Assembly (NCBI GenBank): GCA_027491035.1
Contig: JAIXWZ010000242.1
Coordinates: 1-59,121, forward strand
Origin: Comamonadaceae bacterium
GTDB lineage: Bacteria > Pseudomonadota > Gammaproteobacteria > Burkholderiales > Burkholderiaceae_C
Length of the DNA stretch: 59,121 nucleotides
Reading direction: 5' to 3'
The notes beneath the pieces are model-generated. The model had not been told where the DNA came from and made no database searches. It saw only the letters and a program-made list of their open reading frames with translations. Each line of letters begins with the position of its first letter. Within the stretch, counting starts at the first letter, position 1. Positions 36,796 through 46,918 of the stretch are shown here, piece by piece. The position numbers were made by a program, and so were the translations under genes.

Positions 36796-37380
36796 TCAGA
36801 TCTGGTCGAGTCCGACTGCTGTGCTCAGGCCCGCGCCCTGAATCAGCGATTTAAGCAGCGCATCTGGCGTCTGCCCCACCTGCACCAGGTCCATCTGCCA
36901 CGGCCCCATGAACCCGGATGACACCGTCTGCTGCAAAAACTGCAGCAGTCCGTCGTAATAGCCGCGGTGGTTGAGCAGGCCGATGGGTTTGTCGTGGTAG
37001 CCCAGTTGTCGCCAAGTCCACACCTCGAAGAACTCTTCGAGCGTGCCGATGCCCCCGGGCAGGGCCAGGAAGGCATCGCAGCGCTCAGCCATCATGTGCT
37101 TGCGCTCGTGCATGGTTTGCACGATGTGCAACTCGGTGCAGCCCCGATGGGCAAACTCCTTGTCGACCAGGGCTTGCGGGATGACGCCGACCACGCGCCC
37201 CCCGGCTTGCAGGGCGGCATCGGCGACGATGCCCATCAGGCCGTTGTGGCCGCCCCCATAAACCAGTTCGCCGCCGTGGCTTGCGATCCATCGGCCGACG
37301 ATGGCCGCCTGCTCGGCCCAGGCCGGATCCACACCCGGCCTCGAGCCGCAGTACACGCACAGCGAGAAGGCGGGCTTCAT
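36796..37380 (-). CDS. LOG-family protein (TIGR00730, cytokinin phosphoribohydrolase-like)
   Basis: A 194-residue Rossmann-fold protein, formerly called lysine decarboxylase-like. The LOG signature PGGIGTLEEFFEVWTW and the upstream HERKHMMAERCDAFLALPGG carry the Arg and Glu used for nucleotide 5'-monophosphate hydrolysis. The N-terminus FSLCVYCGSRPG and YGGGHNGLMG are also typical. It may release free bases from nucleotide monophosphates; the physiological substrate in bacteria is uncertain. ATG 37380 overlaps the dgkA stop by four bases. Confidence 0.9.
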   Translation of the reverse strand: MKPAFSLCVYCGSRPGVDPAWAEQAAIVGRWIASHGGELVYGGGHNGLMGIVADAALQAGGRVVGVIPQALVDKEFAHRGCTELHIVQTMHERKHMMAERCDAFLALPGGIGTLEEFFEVWTWRQLGYHDKPIGLLNHRGYYDGLLQFLQQTVSSGFMGPWQMDLVQVGQTPDALLKSLIQGAGLSTAVGLDQI

Positions 37381-37805
37381 CCGAAGCGGCTCCAAAGCGC
37401 CATGGCCCAGGTCGCCAAGCACAGCAGCAGGGCCAAGAACACTGCCGCGCTGCCCAGGTCCTTGGCGCGCTTGGTCAGGTCATGCCACTGCAGTCCCACG
37501 CGGTCGAGTGCAGATTCAATCGCGGTGTTGAGCAACTCGACGATCATCACCAGCACCACCGATCCGGCCAGCAGCAGCACCTCGATCCAGTGCTGGCCCA
37601 ACCAGAAGGACGCGGCGATCATGGGGACGCCCACGATCACTTCGAGCCGAAAGGCGGGCTCTTTCAGACCTGCTCGCAGCCCGGCCAGGGAAAAACTGGC
37701 CGCATGGATCAGCCTGGCCAGACCCTGGCGCTGCTTGTGGACCAGGCCTTCGTGCGCCGGCACGGCTCGGTCGTCAGCTGCCGAACGGGCGCTCTCCTTA
37801 CTCAT
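37377..37805 (-). CDS. dgkA: diacylglycerol kinase DgkA
   Basis: A 142-residue integral membrane kinase that recycles diacylglycerol to phosphatidate. After a variable N-terminus, the core has LRAGLKEPAFRLEVIVG and the catalytic block VMIVELLNTAIESALDRVG, with three transmembrane helices. I use ATG 37805, which has GGGAG ten bases upstream; ATG 37814 is possible. The gene ends with a four-base overlap onto the LOG-family gene. It probably shares a transcript with the RDD gene 82 bases upstream. Confidence 0.93.
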   Translation of the reverse strand: MSKESARSAADDRAVPAHEGLVHKQRQGLARLIHAASFSLAGLRAGLKEPAFRLEVIVGVPMIAASFWLGQHWIEVLLLAGSVVLVMIVELLNTAIESALDRVGLQWHDLTKRAKDLGSAAVFLALLLCLATWAMALWSRFG

Positions 37806-37887
37806 GGCAGACATGCTCCCGCCCAGGGCGCTGGACGCAGGGCGTGACGGCAAAACCGGCCACCCTGCGGTGTGACCACGGCGCCAT

Positions 37888-38478
37888 TCATGAGAGGGAT
37901 TTGACGGCAGCCTGATCGCGCACCGAATTGACCAGGCGGGTGCCGGCCAGTGCATCGTGCAGGAACTGGCGCTCGCGATGCAGGCGCGCCAGCATGGCCC
38001 AGCCGATCACCCACAGCAGCAAGGTGACCAGAGCGAAGCGCGAATCCAATTGAAGGAGCCAGACCAGTGCCAGCGGCGGCACAAACCACAGCCAGCTCAG
38101 CACGTAGCGCAGCAAAGCCTGTTTCTGGCTCACCCGGCCCCCCTGTCGGTTGACCAGCCGGATGTGCCAGGTCTTCATGGCCAGGGTCTGGCCGCGGGCC
38201 CAAAACCACACAAAGTAGATGCCCAAGACCAGGAACAGGAAGGCCATTTGCGGCGCGCGGTTGTCAAGAGCATGCCGGGTTTGACTGAGCGAGCTAAACA
38301 GGTAGCTGGCGATGAAGAGCACGCCGAACAGCAAAATGCCCTCATAACACCAGCAAGCCATGCGGCGCAACACCGAGGGCGGGGTCAGGGGGTCATCGGG
38401 CGGTGTCGGATCAGCTTGGGGGTTTGCGCCCAGCGCCGAATCGGCCGCTGAAGGCGGAGCGGGTTGGAGACCTTTCAT
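37888..38478 (-). CDS. RDD-family membrane protein
   Basis: A 196-residue inner-membrane protein. A Pro/Ala-rich N-terminal stretch (about 1-34) precedes the RDD domain, with the Arg of PSVLRRMACWCYEGILL and helices LLFGVLFIASYLF, FLFLVLGIYFVWFWA and LLRYVLSWLWFVPP. A conserved TWHIRLV block lies between the helices. Function in the family is varied and unclear (some act in ion or compatible-solute tolerance). It belongs to a minus-strand run with the DUF3106, DUF3619 and sigma-factor genes. Confidence 0.88.
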   Translation of the reverse strand: MKGLQPAPPSAADSALGANPQADPTPPDDPLTPPSVLRRMACWCYEGILLFGVLFIASYLFSSLSQTRHALDNRAPQMAFLFLVLGIYFVWFWARGQTLAMKTWHIRLVNRQGGRVSQKQALLRYVLSWLWFVPPLALVWLLQLDSRFALVTLLLWVIGWAMLARLHRERQFLHDALAGTRLVNSVRDQAAVKSLS

Positions 38479-38487
38479 GGGCGAAGT

Positions 38488-39153
38488 CTACTGGCTGCTC
38501 GGCGCGTCGGAGGCGCTGCTCGATTCGTCCTGCGGCTCCTTGTTGGCGCGGGCCGTGCTGACGGCTGGCAGCACGGCCAGCTTCTGGGTGGGCACGGGCA
38601 GCACCGCCGGCGCGGCGCCCAGGCTGCGGGCCTTGGCCTGCTCGGCCAGCTTTTGGCGCTGCTGCGCGGGCAGGGCCTGGTAGGCCTCCCATTTGGCTAT
38701 TTTTTCAGCCGGGCTGAGTTCGCGCGCGACCTCGGCTGTTTTGCCAAAATTGAGTCGGGCTTGTGCTCTCTCGCGCGGGCTTAGCGTGGCCCAGGCGCGC
38801 ATGCGCTCCTGCATCTTGGCCTGCTCTGTCGGGTGCAGGCTGCCGAAATTTCTAGACACCTCCAACCACTTGCGCTGCTGAGTGGGGTGCAGACCAGACC
38901 AGACACCAGCCAGTGGGGCCAGCGCTTGTCGCTCGCCGGCCTTTAGCTTGGACCAATCGGATGCGTTTCGGTTTTGCGCCTCGCCGCCTGGGTGCGCGGG
39001 CGCAGCAGGCTGGGCAGGCTTGGCAGGGGCGCTTTGTGCTGCCGCTGGGCCTTGAGCCCAGCTTGCGCCGCAGCAAAGCAGTGCAACGGCCGTTCCCAGG
39101 GCCAGCAACGGCCGCAAGGCTGCTCGGTCAAGCGTGGGGACGGTGTTGCTCAT
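38488..39153 (-). CDS. DUF3106 domain-containing secreted protein
   Basis: A 221-residue predicted periplasmic protein. The signal peptide (about 1-35; LLALGTAVALLCCGASWAQ) is followed by a Pro/Ala linker. The DUF3106 repeats come next (WSKLKAGERQALAPLAGVW, WLEVSRNFGSLHPTEQAKMQERM and WATLSPRERAQARLNF), in which Trp-x-x-Leu-x-x-x-Glu-Arg patterns recur. ATG 39153 places the signal peptide at the start; ATG 39192 is an alternative. Function is unknown. It lies 10 bases before RDD and 47 bases after DUF3619. Confidence 0.82.
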   Translation of the reverse strand: MSNTVPTLDRAALRPLLALGTAVALLCCGASWAQGPAAAQSAPAKPAQPAAPAHPGGEAQNRNASDWSKLKAGERQALAPLAGVWSGLHPTQQRKWLEVSRNFGSLHPTEQAKMQERMRAWATLSPRERAQARLNFGKTAEVARELSPAEKIAKWEAYQALPAQQRQKLAEQAKARSLGAAPAVLPVPTQKLAVLPAVSTARANKEPQDESSSASDAPSSQ

Positions 39154-39200
39154 GGGCGCTGTTGCACAAATGTCAGGTGAGGTCAGGGCCATGCGAGTGG

Positions 39201-39629
39201 CTACAACTCGTCAGTCTGCAGGAATTGCAAAAACCCCGGGTCTGCGAAGGCTGCTGGGGGCAGGTCGTCGGTGAGCAAAGCCAGGTCGACTTCGGCCAGC
39301 TCGCGGGCCCGCAACTCGTTTTGGGCTTCGCTGATGCCCAGCATGCCGACCACCAGCACCAGCAGGGCCAGGCCGCTGCTCAGCCGCCCGAGCCAGCCCA
39401 TGCGCTCGTCGTCGCCGCGGCTCAAAACCAGGGTCTCGCCCATGCTGTAGGAGGCTTGGGCCCGCGTGGTCTGCACTTTGCGGCTGGCCAGCGCGCGTTC
39501 GCGTGCGGCCCGCAGCCGCTCGGTGACCTCGTGGGGCAAGTCGCTCGCGGCCGGATTGAGCCGAGCGGCCAGGCTCAGGCCCTGACGGTTTGCCAGGAGC
39601 TCTAAACGGGTTTTGCGCGGGTGTTTCAT
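39201..39629 (-). CDS. DUF3619 protein, probable partner (anti-sigma-like) of the upstream sigma factor
   Basis: A 142-residue protein with a basic cytoplasmic N-terminus (1-80), one transmembrane segment (about 88-104; LSSGLALLVLVVGMLGIS) and an acidic C-terminus outside. The domain is DUF3619, found beside sigma-factor genes in Burkholderiales. The topology and the four-base overlap with the sigma-factor gene (39626-39629) suggest an anti-sigma factor, but no zinc-binding HxxxCxxC motif is present. The role is inferred from context alone. Confidence 0.75.
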   Translation of the reverse strand: MKHPRKTRLELLANRQGLSLAARLNPAASDLPHEVTERLRAARERALASRKVQTTRAQASYSMGETLVLSRGDDERMGWLGRLSSGLALLVLVVGMLGISEAQNELRARELAEVDLALLTDDLPPAAFADPGFLQFLQTDEL

Positions 39630-40189
39630 GATCCATATCCCCTGGCTTTGAGCGCTTTGCTCAGCGCTTGAACCGCCCTGAAACAGTGCGTTTTTACACT
39701 GCCTTGCGAACAGCCCATGATGGCTGCGGTTTCTGCCAGGTCCATCTCCTCCCAATAACGCAGGAGGAAGGCTTCGCGTTGACGTTCGGGCAGCTGCATG
39801 AGCAAAAATTCCAGTTCTTTGAGCGTTTGCGCCTTTTCCAGCGCATCCTGAGCACTTTGCGTGCCCTCGTGCCCCAGAAGGTCTTCCAGGGCCTCCAGCG
39901 GATCGGCGTCATCGACCTGGCCGCCCGTCAGGTCGGCAAAACTGGAGAACAGGCTCCAGCGGGTTTTTTGCCGCCTGATCGAGTCAATGATCGCGTGGCT
40001 GAGGATGCGTTGAAACAGATGGGGCATTTCGGCCACAGGCCGGTCGCCGTAATGCTGGGCCAGCTTCATCATGCTTTCCTGCACGATGTCCAAAGCGGCC
40101 TCCTCGTCACGCACCTGGTAGCTGGCACGCTTGAAGGCTCGTCGCTCAACGCTTTTGAGAAAGCCCGACAGTTCTTGTTCGGTGGCCAC
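39626..40189 (-). CDS. ECF-type RNA polymerase sigma factor
   Basis: A 187-residue sigma-70 family protein. Region 2 (about 20-75) includes DEEAALDIVQESMMKLAQHYG and PHLFQRILSHAIIDSIRRQKTRW. A linker with acidic residues follows. Region 4 (about 120-180) is ELEFLLMQLPERQREAFLLRYWEEMDLAETAAIMGCSQGSVKTHCFRAVQALSKAL, a clear helix-turn-helix for the -35 element. No region 1 or 3 is present. It heads the block sigma / DUF3619 / DUF3106 / RDD, which probably forms one regulon; target promoters are unknown. Confidence 0.9.
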   Translation of the reverse strand: MATEQELSGFLKSVERRAFKRASYQVRDEEAALDIVQESMMKLAQHYGDRPVAEMPHLFQRILSHAIIDSIRRQKTRWSLFSSFADLTGGQVDDADPLEALEDLLGHEGTQSAQDALEKAQTLKELEFLLMQLPERQREAFLLRYWEEMDLAETAAIMGCSQGSVKTHCFRAVQALSKALKARGYGS

Positions 40190-40501
40190 GTTGCTAAGGC
40201 TCAGATGGCCCGTCTTGCGCGTGTGCGCACCCGTGCTGAATCGGACATGAAGGGTCTGCTGGGTGTTACGAGGGCCTAAGCCCTTTGATTATTGCACTGC
40301 GCCTGCCTTGCCTGTGGGCTCGGCGGCAGGGTTTGTATTGATGTCATAATCTGCGGTTTCGTTCAAGAGGCAAACGGGTCTTGATCCGGCGATGCATCCT
40401 ATTCGCCCATGGTCTTAGGCCTTAAGTCCCGATTCCGCCCCACAAGGGCGCGCGCAGGGGCACCGAAGGTTTTTCGTCAGAGAAATTCGCAAAGGTTCAT
40501 C
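40190..40501. other. intergenic region between the divergent sigma-factor and ilvB genes
   Basis: About 310 bases without a supported gene. It must contain promoters for both directions. An imperfect hairpin is at 40302-40330 (CCTGCC-TT-GCC with GGC-GGCAGG), without a following T run. A CATAAT -10-like box lies at 40344-40349 but has no good -35. A possible ten-codon frame at 40247-40279 is discussed among the rejected items. Confidence 0.5.
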
Positions 40502-42277
40502 ATGGAAATCTCCAAGGCAGAAATGGTCAGCGCAGCAGCGGCCGCCCCCGGCAGCAAAGGCGCCGAAGTTTTGGGCGCCGAAATTTTGGTGCGCTCGCTG
40601 ATCGAAGAGCAGGTGCAGTACATCTGGGGCTACCCCGGTGGGGCTGTGCTCTACATCTACGACGCCCTGTACAAGCAGGACAAAATGCAGCATGTGCTGG
40701 TGCGCCACGAACAGGCGGCCGTCCATGCGGCAGACGGCTACGCGCGCGCCACCGGTGAGGTGGGCGTAGCCTTGGTCACCTCCGGGCCGGGAGTGACCAA
40801 CGCGGTGACGGGGATCGCCACGGCGTACATGGACAGCATTCCGATGGTCATCATCACGGGCCAGGTGCCCACTGCCGCCATCGGCCTCGATGCTTTTCAG
40901 GAATGCGACACGGTTGGCATTACACGCCCCATCGTCAAGCACAATTTTCTGGTCAAGGACGTGCGCGAACTGGCGTCGACCATCAAGAAGGCGTTTCATA
41001 TCGCCCGCTCCGGTCGGCCTGGGCCGGTGGTGGTCGACATTCCCAAGGATGTCACGGTCAAGAAATGCGCGTTCGAGTATCCGGCCACCGTTGAGATGCG
41101 CAGCTACAACCCGGTGCGCAAAGGTCACGGGGGCCAAATCCGCAAGGCCTTGCAGCTCTTGATGACAGCCAAGCGGCCCTACATCTACAGCGGCGGTGGC
41201 GTGTTGCTCTCCAACGCTTCGGCGCAATTGCGCACGCTGGTCGACATGCTGGGCTATCCGTGCACCAACACCCTTATGGGCTTGGGCGCCTACCCGGCCA
41301 CGGATCGCAAGTTTCTGGGCATGCTGGGCATGCACGGCACGATCGAGGCCAACAATGCGATGCAAAACTGCGATGTGCTCATTGCCATCGGTGCGCGATT
41401 CGATGACCGCGTGATCGGCAATCCCAAGCACTTCGCCCAAAACGAGCGCAAGATCATCCACATTGATATCGATCCGTCGAGTATCTCCAAGCGGGTCAAG
41501 GTCGATGTGCCCATCGTCGGCGACGTCAAGGATGTGCTCAATGAGTTGATTGCCATGATCCGCGAGTCGGGTCTCAAGCCCGACGCCCAGGCGCTCGAGC
41601 AATGGTGGAAGACCATTGAAGGCTGGCGCAGCCGCGACTGCCTCAAGTACGACCGCGGCAACCAGGACGTGATCAAGCCGCAGATGGTCATCGAGACGCT
41701 CTGGAACATGACCCAGGGGGTCGAGGCCTACGTCACGTCTGACGTGGGTCAGCACCAGATGTGGGCGGCGCAGTTCTACAAATTCAACGAGCCTCGGCGC
41801 TGGATCAATTCTGGCGGTCTGGGCACCATGGGCGTGGGCATCCCCTATGCCATGGGCATCAAACTGGCCAAGCCCGACAGCGAGGTGTATTGCGTCACCG
41901 GAGAAGGTTCGGTGCAAATGTGCATCCAGGAGCTGTCGACCTGCCTGCAGTACAACACCCCGATCAAGGTGCTTTCGCTCAACAACCGCTATTTGGGCAT
42001 GGTGCGCCAGTGGCAGGAGATCGAGTACTCGGGCCGCTACAGCCACAGCTACATGGACGCCTTGCCCAACTTCGTCAAGCTTGCCGAGGCCTATGGCCAT
42101 GTCGGCATGCTGATCGAGCGCCCACAGGATGTCGAGCCGGCCTTGCGCGAGGCACGCGCGCTCAAGGATCGCACCGTGTTCATGGACTTTCGCACCGACC
42201 CGACCGAGAACGTGTTCCCCATGGTGCAGGCCGGCAAGGGCATCACGGAGATGTTGCTCGGCAGCGAGGACCTCTGA
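40502..42277 (+). CDS. ilvB: acetolactate synthase large subunit
   Basis: A 591-residue thiamine-diphosphate enzyme that condenses pyruvate (or 2-oxobutyrate) into acetohydroxyacids, first step of valine, leucine and isoleucine synthesis. The catalytic Glu70 lies in VRHEQAAVHAADGYAR, an FAD-associated central domain follows, and the TPP-binding block begins GEGSVQMCIQELSTCLQYN near residue 466. This last motif has Glu where many homologues have Asp (GDG), still a carboxylate. ATG 40502 (MEISKAEMVS) is preceded by AAAGGTTCATC. Family naming could be ilvI; the small subunit gene follows. Confidence 0.95.
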   Translation: MEISKAEMVSAAAAAPGSKGAEVLGAEILVRSLIEEQVQYIWGYPGGAVLYIYDALYKQDKMQHVLVRHEQAAVHAADGYARATGEVGVALVTSGPGVTNAVTGIATAYMDSIPMVIITGQVPTAAIGLDAFQECDTVGITRPIVKHNFLVKDVRELASTIKKAFHIARSGRPGPVVVDIPKDVTVKKCAFEYPATVEMRSYNPVRKGHGGQIRKALQLLMTAKRPYIYSGGGVLLSNASAQLRTLVDMLGYPCTNTLMGLGAYPATDRKFLGMLGMHGTIEANNAMQNCDVLIAIGARFDDRVIGNPKHFAQNERKIIHIDIDPSSISKRVKVDVPIVGDVKDVLNELIAMIRESGLKPDAQALEQWWKTIEGWRSRDCLKYDRGNQDVIKPQMVIETLWNMTQGVEAYVTSDVGQHQMWAAQFYKFNEPRRWINSGGLGTMGVGIPYAMGIKLAKPDSEVYCVTGEGSVQMCIQELSTCLQYNTPIKVLSLNNRYLGMVRQWQEIEYSGRYSHSYMDALPNFVKLAEAYGHVGMLIERPQDVEPALREARALKDRTVFMDFRTDPTENVFPMVQAGKGITEMLLGSEDL

Positions 42278-42402
42278 GCGCAGGACAGTCAACCCAGGCC
42301 GCAGGCCCATGGCGCTGTTCCCCTTCTTTTGACGAATCTATGGCCTGCCAAGCCCGCGCATTACCGTGTGCGGGGGAGGGCAGGGCAAATGAGCAATTCC
42401 CT

Positions 42403-44036
<1,634 letters not shown>

Positions 44037-44083
44037 GGTCCTCAGGCCCCCGGCGGGGCCTGGGCGTCACGCGCTTTTGAGAC

Positions 44084-44110
44084 AAGGCCGCCCCCAGGGG
44101 CGGCCTTTGC
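44084..44110 (+). terminator. terminator hairpin after ilvC
   Basis: A perfect stem AAGGCCGCCCC / GGGGCGGCCTT (44084-44107) with a minimal loop is followed by TTTGC. A second small hairpin (CAGGCCCC/GGGGCCTG, 44043-44062) lies just after the ilvC stop. The T tract is short, so termination may be partial and pssA may be transcribed by readthrough. Confidence 0.65.
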
Positions 44111-44155
44111 TATTGAGCTGTTTGCAACGCCGCTTCAGCGCTTACACTCGCGGGC

Positions 44156-44968
44156 ATGTCTGACGCCCCTGACCCGCTCCCACCACCGGATGCCGCCGAG
44201 CCGCGCAAGCCGCGCAAGGGCATTTATGTTCTGCCCAATCTGTTCACGCTGGCGGCCTTGTTTGGCGGCTTTTATGCCATCGTCATGGCCATGAACGGGC
44301 GTTTCGAGCAGGCCGCGCTGGGCGTTTTTTGCGCCATGGTGCTCGACAGCCTTGACGGCCGGGTGGCCCGCATGACCAACACCCAAAGTGCATTTGGCGA
44401 GCAGATGGATTCGCTGGCCGATATGGTCTCTTTCGGGGCGGCGCCGGCTCTGATCGCTTATGTCTGGGCGCTGACGAGTCTGGGGCGTTGGGGCTGGATC
44501 GCCGCCTTCGTTTACTGCGCCTGTGCGGCGCTGAGGCTGGCGCGGTTTAACGTCAATACCGGTGTTGTCGACAAGCGCTTTTTCCAGGGCTTGCCGTCGC
44601 CGGCCGCGGCGGCTTTGGTCACTGGCTTCATCTGGCTGATGACCGAGGCGCAGATCGAGCCGGAGCAGGTGCGTTGGGTCATGTTTGCCGTCACGCTCTA
44701 CGCTGGGCTGACCATGGTGACCAACGTGCCGTTTTACAGCTTCAAGGACGTGAGCTTCAAGCGCAGCGTGCCGTTTGCGGTCATCGTCTCGATCGCCTTG
44801 GGTATTGCGGTGATCAATATCGATCCGCCCACCGTTATTTTTGCCTTGTTCGTAGCCTATGGCCTCTCGGGCTACGTCCTCTACATCTGGAGGCGCTCAC
44901 GCGGCCTGCAGGCCAGCCTGATTTCCACCTCGACTGACGAACCCGACGAGCGTGGTCTGCACAAATGA
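44156..44968 (+). CDS. pssA: CDP-diacylglycerol--serine O-phosphatidyltransferase
   Basis: A 270-residue membrane enzyme that makes phosphatidylserine from CDP-diacylglycerol and serine. The CDP-alcohol phosphotransferase motif is complete: Asp64-x2-Asp67-Gly68-x2-Ala71-Arg72-x8-Gly81-x3-Asp85-x3-Asp89. About seven or eight membrane helices follow. A Pro-rich N-terminus (1-20) precedes the first helix. Its stop codon overlaps a palindrome (44964-44981). psd is not in the window. The order ilvC-pssA-leuA is common in Burkholderiales. Confidence 0.94.
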   Translation: MSDAPDPLPPPDAAEPRKPRKGIYVLPNLFTLAALFGGFYAIVMAMNGRFEQAALGVFCAMVLDSLDGRVARMTNTQSAFGEQMDSLADMVSFGAAPALIAYVWALTSLGRWGWIAAFVYCACAALRLARFNVNTGVVDKRFFQGLPSPAAAALVTGFIWLMTEAQIEPEQVRWVMFAVTLYAGLTMVTNVPFYSFKDVSFKRSVPFAVIVSIALGIAVINIDPPTVIFALFVAYGLSGYVLYIWRRSRGLQASLISTSTDEPDERGLHK

Positions 44969-44984
44969 GCGCGCGCTCATTTTG
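44964..44984 (+). terminator. palindrome overlapping the pssA stop, possible terminator
   Basis: AATGAGCGCGCGCTCATT is an exact 18-base palindrome that contains the pssA stop codon and is followed by TTT. As RNA it would form a 7-bp stem with a four-base loop. It may insulate pssA from the leuA leader, but the T tract is short. Confidence 0.4.
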
Positions 44985-45003
44985 GTGTGATAGACTGGGA
45001 TAC

Positions 45004-45057
45004 ATGAGCATGCTGACGCTGTTGCTACTGCTACCTCCCAACGGGCGGAGACGGTAA
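45004..45057 (+). CDS. leuA leader peptide (leucine attenuator)
   Basis: A 17-residue frame reading MSMLTLLLLLPPNGRRR, ending TAA at 45055-45057. Six of the codons are Leu, five of them consecutive (CTG TTG CTA CTG CTA), including CTA twice, a codon little used in this GC-rich genome. It stands 120 bases before leuA and just before a strong terminator hairpin. The arrangement is that of classical leucine attenuation: ribosomes stall at Leu codons when charged tRNA-Leu is scarce, and an antiterminator forms. The only SD-like sequence is a weak GGGAT before the ATG. Confidence 0.88.
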   Translation: MSMLTLLLLLPPNGRRR

Positions 45058-45119
45058 CGCACACGCGTGTTCGAAGTCGACGGCCCGTTTGCCCCAGCAT
45101 CCGGGCCGTTTTTCTTTTT
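45040..45119 (+). promoter_or_regulatory. leuA attenuator: antiterminator and terminator structures
   Basis: The segment AACGGGC (45040-45046), inside the leader reading frame, can pair with GCCCGTT (45083-45089) to form an antiterminator. That pairing excludes the terminator, which uses CGGCCCG (45081-45087) with CGGGCCG (45102-45108) and ends in TTTTTCTTTTT. A ribosome that finishes the leader at 45057 would cover AACGGGC and let the terminator form. Confidence 0.8.
45079..45119 (+). terminator. leuA attenuator terminator hairpin
   Basis: Stem GACGGCCCG (from 45079) pairs with CGGGCCGT, with a 14-base loop, followed by an 11-base T-rich tract (TTTTTCTTTTT). Confidence 0.85.
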
Positions 45120-45176
45120 GCCGAGCCCTGAATTGCTGAAGCGGTGGGTTTTTTTCAGCCAACCAGGATTGATGCC

Positions 45177-46715
45177 ATGACCGATAAACTGATTATTTTT
45201 GACACCACCTTGCGCGATGGCGAGCAGTCGCCCGGCGCCTCTATGACCCGTGACGAGAAGCTGCGTATTGCCAGGCAGCTCGAGCGGCTCAAGGTGGATG
45301 TCATCGAGGCCGGCTTTGCAGCCAGCTCCAACGGGGACTTCGAGGCGGTGCAGGCCATTGCCAACGCGATCAAGGACTCCACGGTCTGCTCGCTCTCGCG
45401 CGCCAATGACCGTGACATTGCCCGCGCAGCCGAGGCCCTCAAGGGTGCCAGCCAGGCCCGCATCCACACCTTCATTGCAACCTCGCCGCTGCACATGGAG
45501 AAAAAATTGCGCATGACGCCCGATCAGGTCTTTGAGCAGGCCCGGCAATCGGTTCGCTTTGCGCGCAATCTGGTCGGTGATATCGAGTTCAGTCCCGAGG
45601 ACGGCTACCGCAGCGAGGTGGACTTTTTGTGCCGCGTGCTCGAAGCGGTGATTGACGAGGGTGCGACCACCATCAATGTGCCCGACACCGTGGGCTATGC
45701 CGTGCCCGAGCTCTATGGTGAGTTCATCCGCACGCTGCGCGAGCGCATTCCCAATTCCGACAAGGCGATCTGGTCTGTGCATTGCCACAATGACTTGGGC
45801 ATGGCGGTGGCCAACTCGCTGGCCGGTGTCAAGATCGGTGGGGCCCGGCAGGTCGAGTGCACCATCAATGGCCTGGGTGAGCGCGCAGGCAATTGCTCGC
45901 TCGAAGAGGTGGTGATGGCGGTCAAGACCCGGCGCGATTACTTCGGCCTCGATGTGGGCATCGATGCCCGCCACATTGTGGCCGCCAGCCGCATGGTCAG
46001 CCAGACCACTGGCTTTGTGGTGCAGCCCAACAAGGCCGTGGTGGGGGCCAATGCCTTTGCGCATGCCTCGGGCATCCACCAAGACGGCGTGCTCAAGGCG
46101 CGCGACACCTACGAGATCATGCGCGCCGAAGATGTGGGCTGGAGCGCCAACAAGATCGTCCTGGGCAAATTGAGTGGCCGCAACGCCTTCAAGCAGCGCC
46201 TGCAAGATCTGGGTGTGGTGCTCGACAGCGAGATGGAGATCAACAGCGCTTTTGCGCGGTTCAAGGAATTGGCCGATCGCAAGAGCGAAATCTTCGACGA
46301 GGACATTTTGGCGCTCGTCAGTGACGAGAGCGTCACCAATGAAAAAGAGCAGTATGGCTTTGTGTCGCTGTCTCAGCGCAGCGAGACCGGTGAGATGCCG
46401 TTTGCAGCCATCGTCTTTACCGCCGGCGGCAAGGAGGTGAGCAGTCAGGCGCAGGGCAATGGACCCGTGGACGCGTCGCTCAAGGCCATTGAAGCCCACG
46501 TGCAAAGCGGCGCTGAAATGGTGCTTTATTCGGTCAATGCGATCAGCGGCTCGACGGAAAGCCAGGGCGAGGTGACGGTGCGGCTGCAAAACAGTGGACG
46601 CGTGGTCAACGGGGTCGGCTCCGACCCCGATATCGTGGTCGCTTCGGCCAAGGCCTATCTGAGCGCCCTCAACAAGCTGCAGAGCAAGGCCGACCGGGTG
46701 GCGGCTCAGGGCTGA
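45177..46715 (+). CDS. leuA: 2-isopropylmalate synthase
   Basis: A 512-residue enzyme that commits 2-oxoisovalerate and acetyl-CoA to leucine. The TIM-barrel domain starts [20 protein letters not shown], with Arg13-Asp14 of the catalytic/metal site, then [13 protein letters not shown] with the HxH metal ligands, and [15 protein letters not shown]. The C-terminal regulatory (LeuA dimer) domain, about 390-505, provides leucine feedback. ATG 45177 is selected; an ATG at 45172 is out of frame. Expression should be controlled by the attenuator just upstream and enzyme activity by leucine. Confidence 0.97.
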   Translation: MTDKLIIFDTTLRDGEQSPGASMTRDEKLRIARQLERLKVDVIEAGFAASSNGDFEAVQAIANAIKDSTVCSLSRANDRDIARAAEALKGASQARIHTFIATSPLHMEKKLRMTPDQVFEQARQSVRFARNLVGDIEFSPEDGYRSEVDFLCRVLEAVIDEGATTINVPDTVGYAVPELYGEFIRTLRERIPNSDKAIWSVHCHNDLGMAVANSLAGVKIGGARQVECTINGLGERAGNCSLEEVVMAVKTRRDYFGLDVGIDARHIVAASRMVSQTTGFVVQPNKAVVGANAFAHASGIHQDGVLKARDTYEIMRAEDVGWSANKIVLGKLSGRNAFKQRLQDLGVVLDSEMEINSAFARFKELADRKSEIFDEDILALVSDESVTNEKEQYGFVSLSQRSETGEMPFAAIVFTAGGKEVSSQAQGNGPVDASLKAIEAHVQSGAEMVLYSVNAISGSTESQGEVTVRLQNSGRVVNGVGSDPDIVVASAKAYLSALNKLQSKADRVAAQG

Positions 46716-46736
46716 GCGTTTTTCGGTCAATCTGCA

Positions 46737-46760
46737 AAAGGGGCCCTTTGGGCCCCTTTG
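46737..46760 (+). terminator. terminator after leuA
   Basis: AAAGGGGCCC pairs with GGGCCCCTTT around a TTT loop (46737-46759), then GCTTTGG. A compact strong stem 22 bases past the leuA stop. Confidence 0.75.
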
Positions 46761-46853
46761 CTTTGGTGCTGGCGGGTGCCCGGCTTCGTGTGGCGGCGTG
46801 GGCCCACGGTGGGGGCGATCCGCGCTTTAGGAAAACGTCGCAAGTTTTTGATA

Positions 46854-46882
46854 TTGCGTAACTTTTTGTTCTTGGCTACACT
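46854..46882 (+). promoter_or_regulatory. candidate sigma-70 promoter of the D,D-peptidase gene
   Basis: TTGCGT (46854-46859) and TACACT (46877-46882) are separated by 17 bases, giving transcription from about 46889 and a 30-base leader. Near-repeats of GCAACTTTTTGAT-like sequence (46839-46899) surround it. Confidence 0.5.
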
Positions 46883-46918
46883 CGCGCAACTTTTGATCAC
46901 CGATGGCTGGTTTTCCCT

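Noticed and set aside
40247-40330. Possible ilv leader peptide MKGLLGVTRA with a following hairpin at 40302-40330
   Set aside because: Only three branched-chain codons are in the frame, no ribosome-binding site is visible, and the hairpin lacks a T run, so the attenuation signature is not met.
40415-42310. 631-residue open frame antisense to ilvB
   Set aside because: It mirrors the codon pattern of ilvB and shows no motif or ribosome-binding site; ilvB itself is certain.
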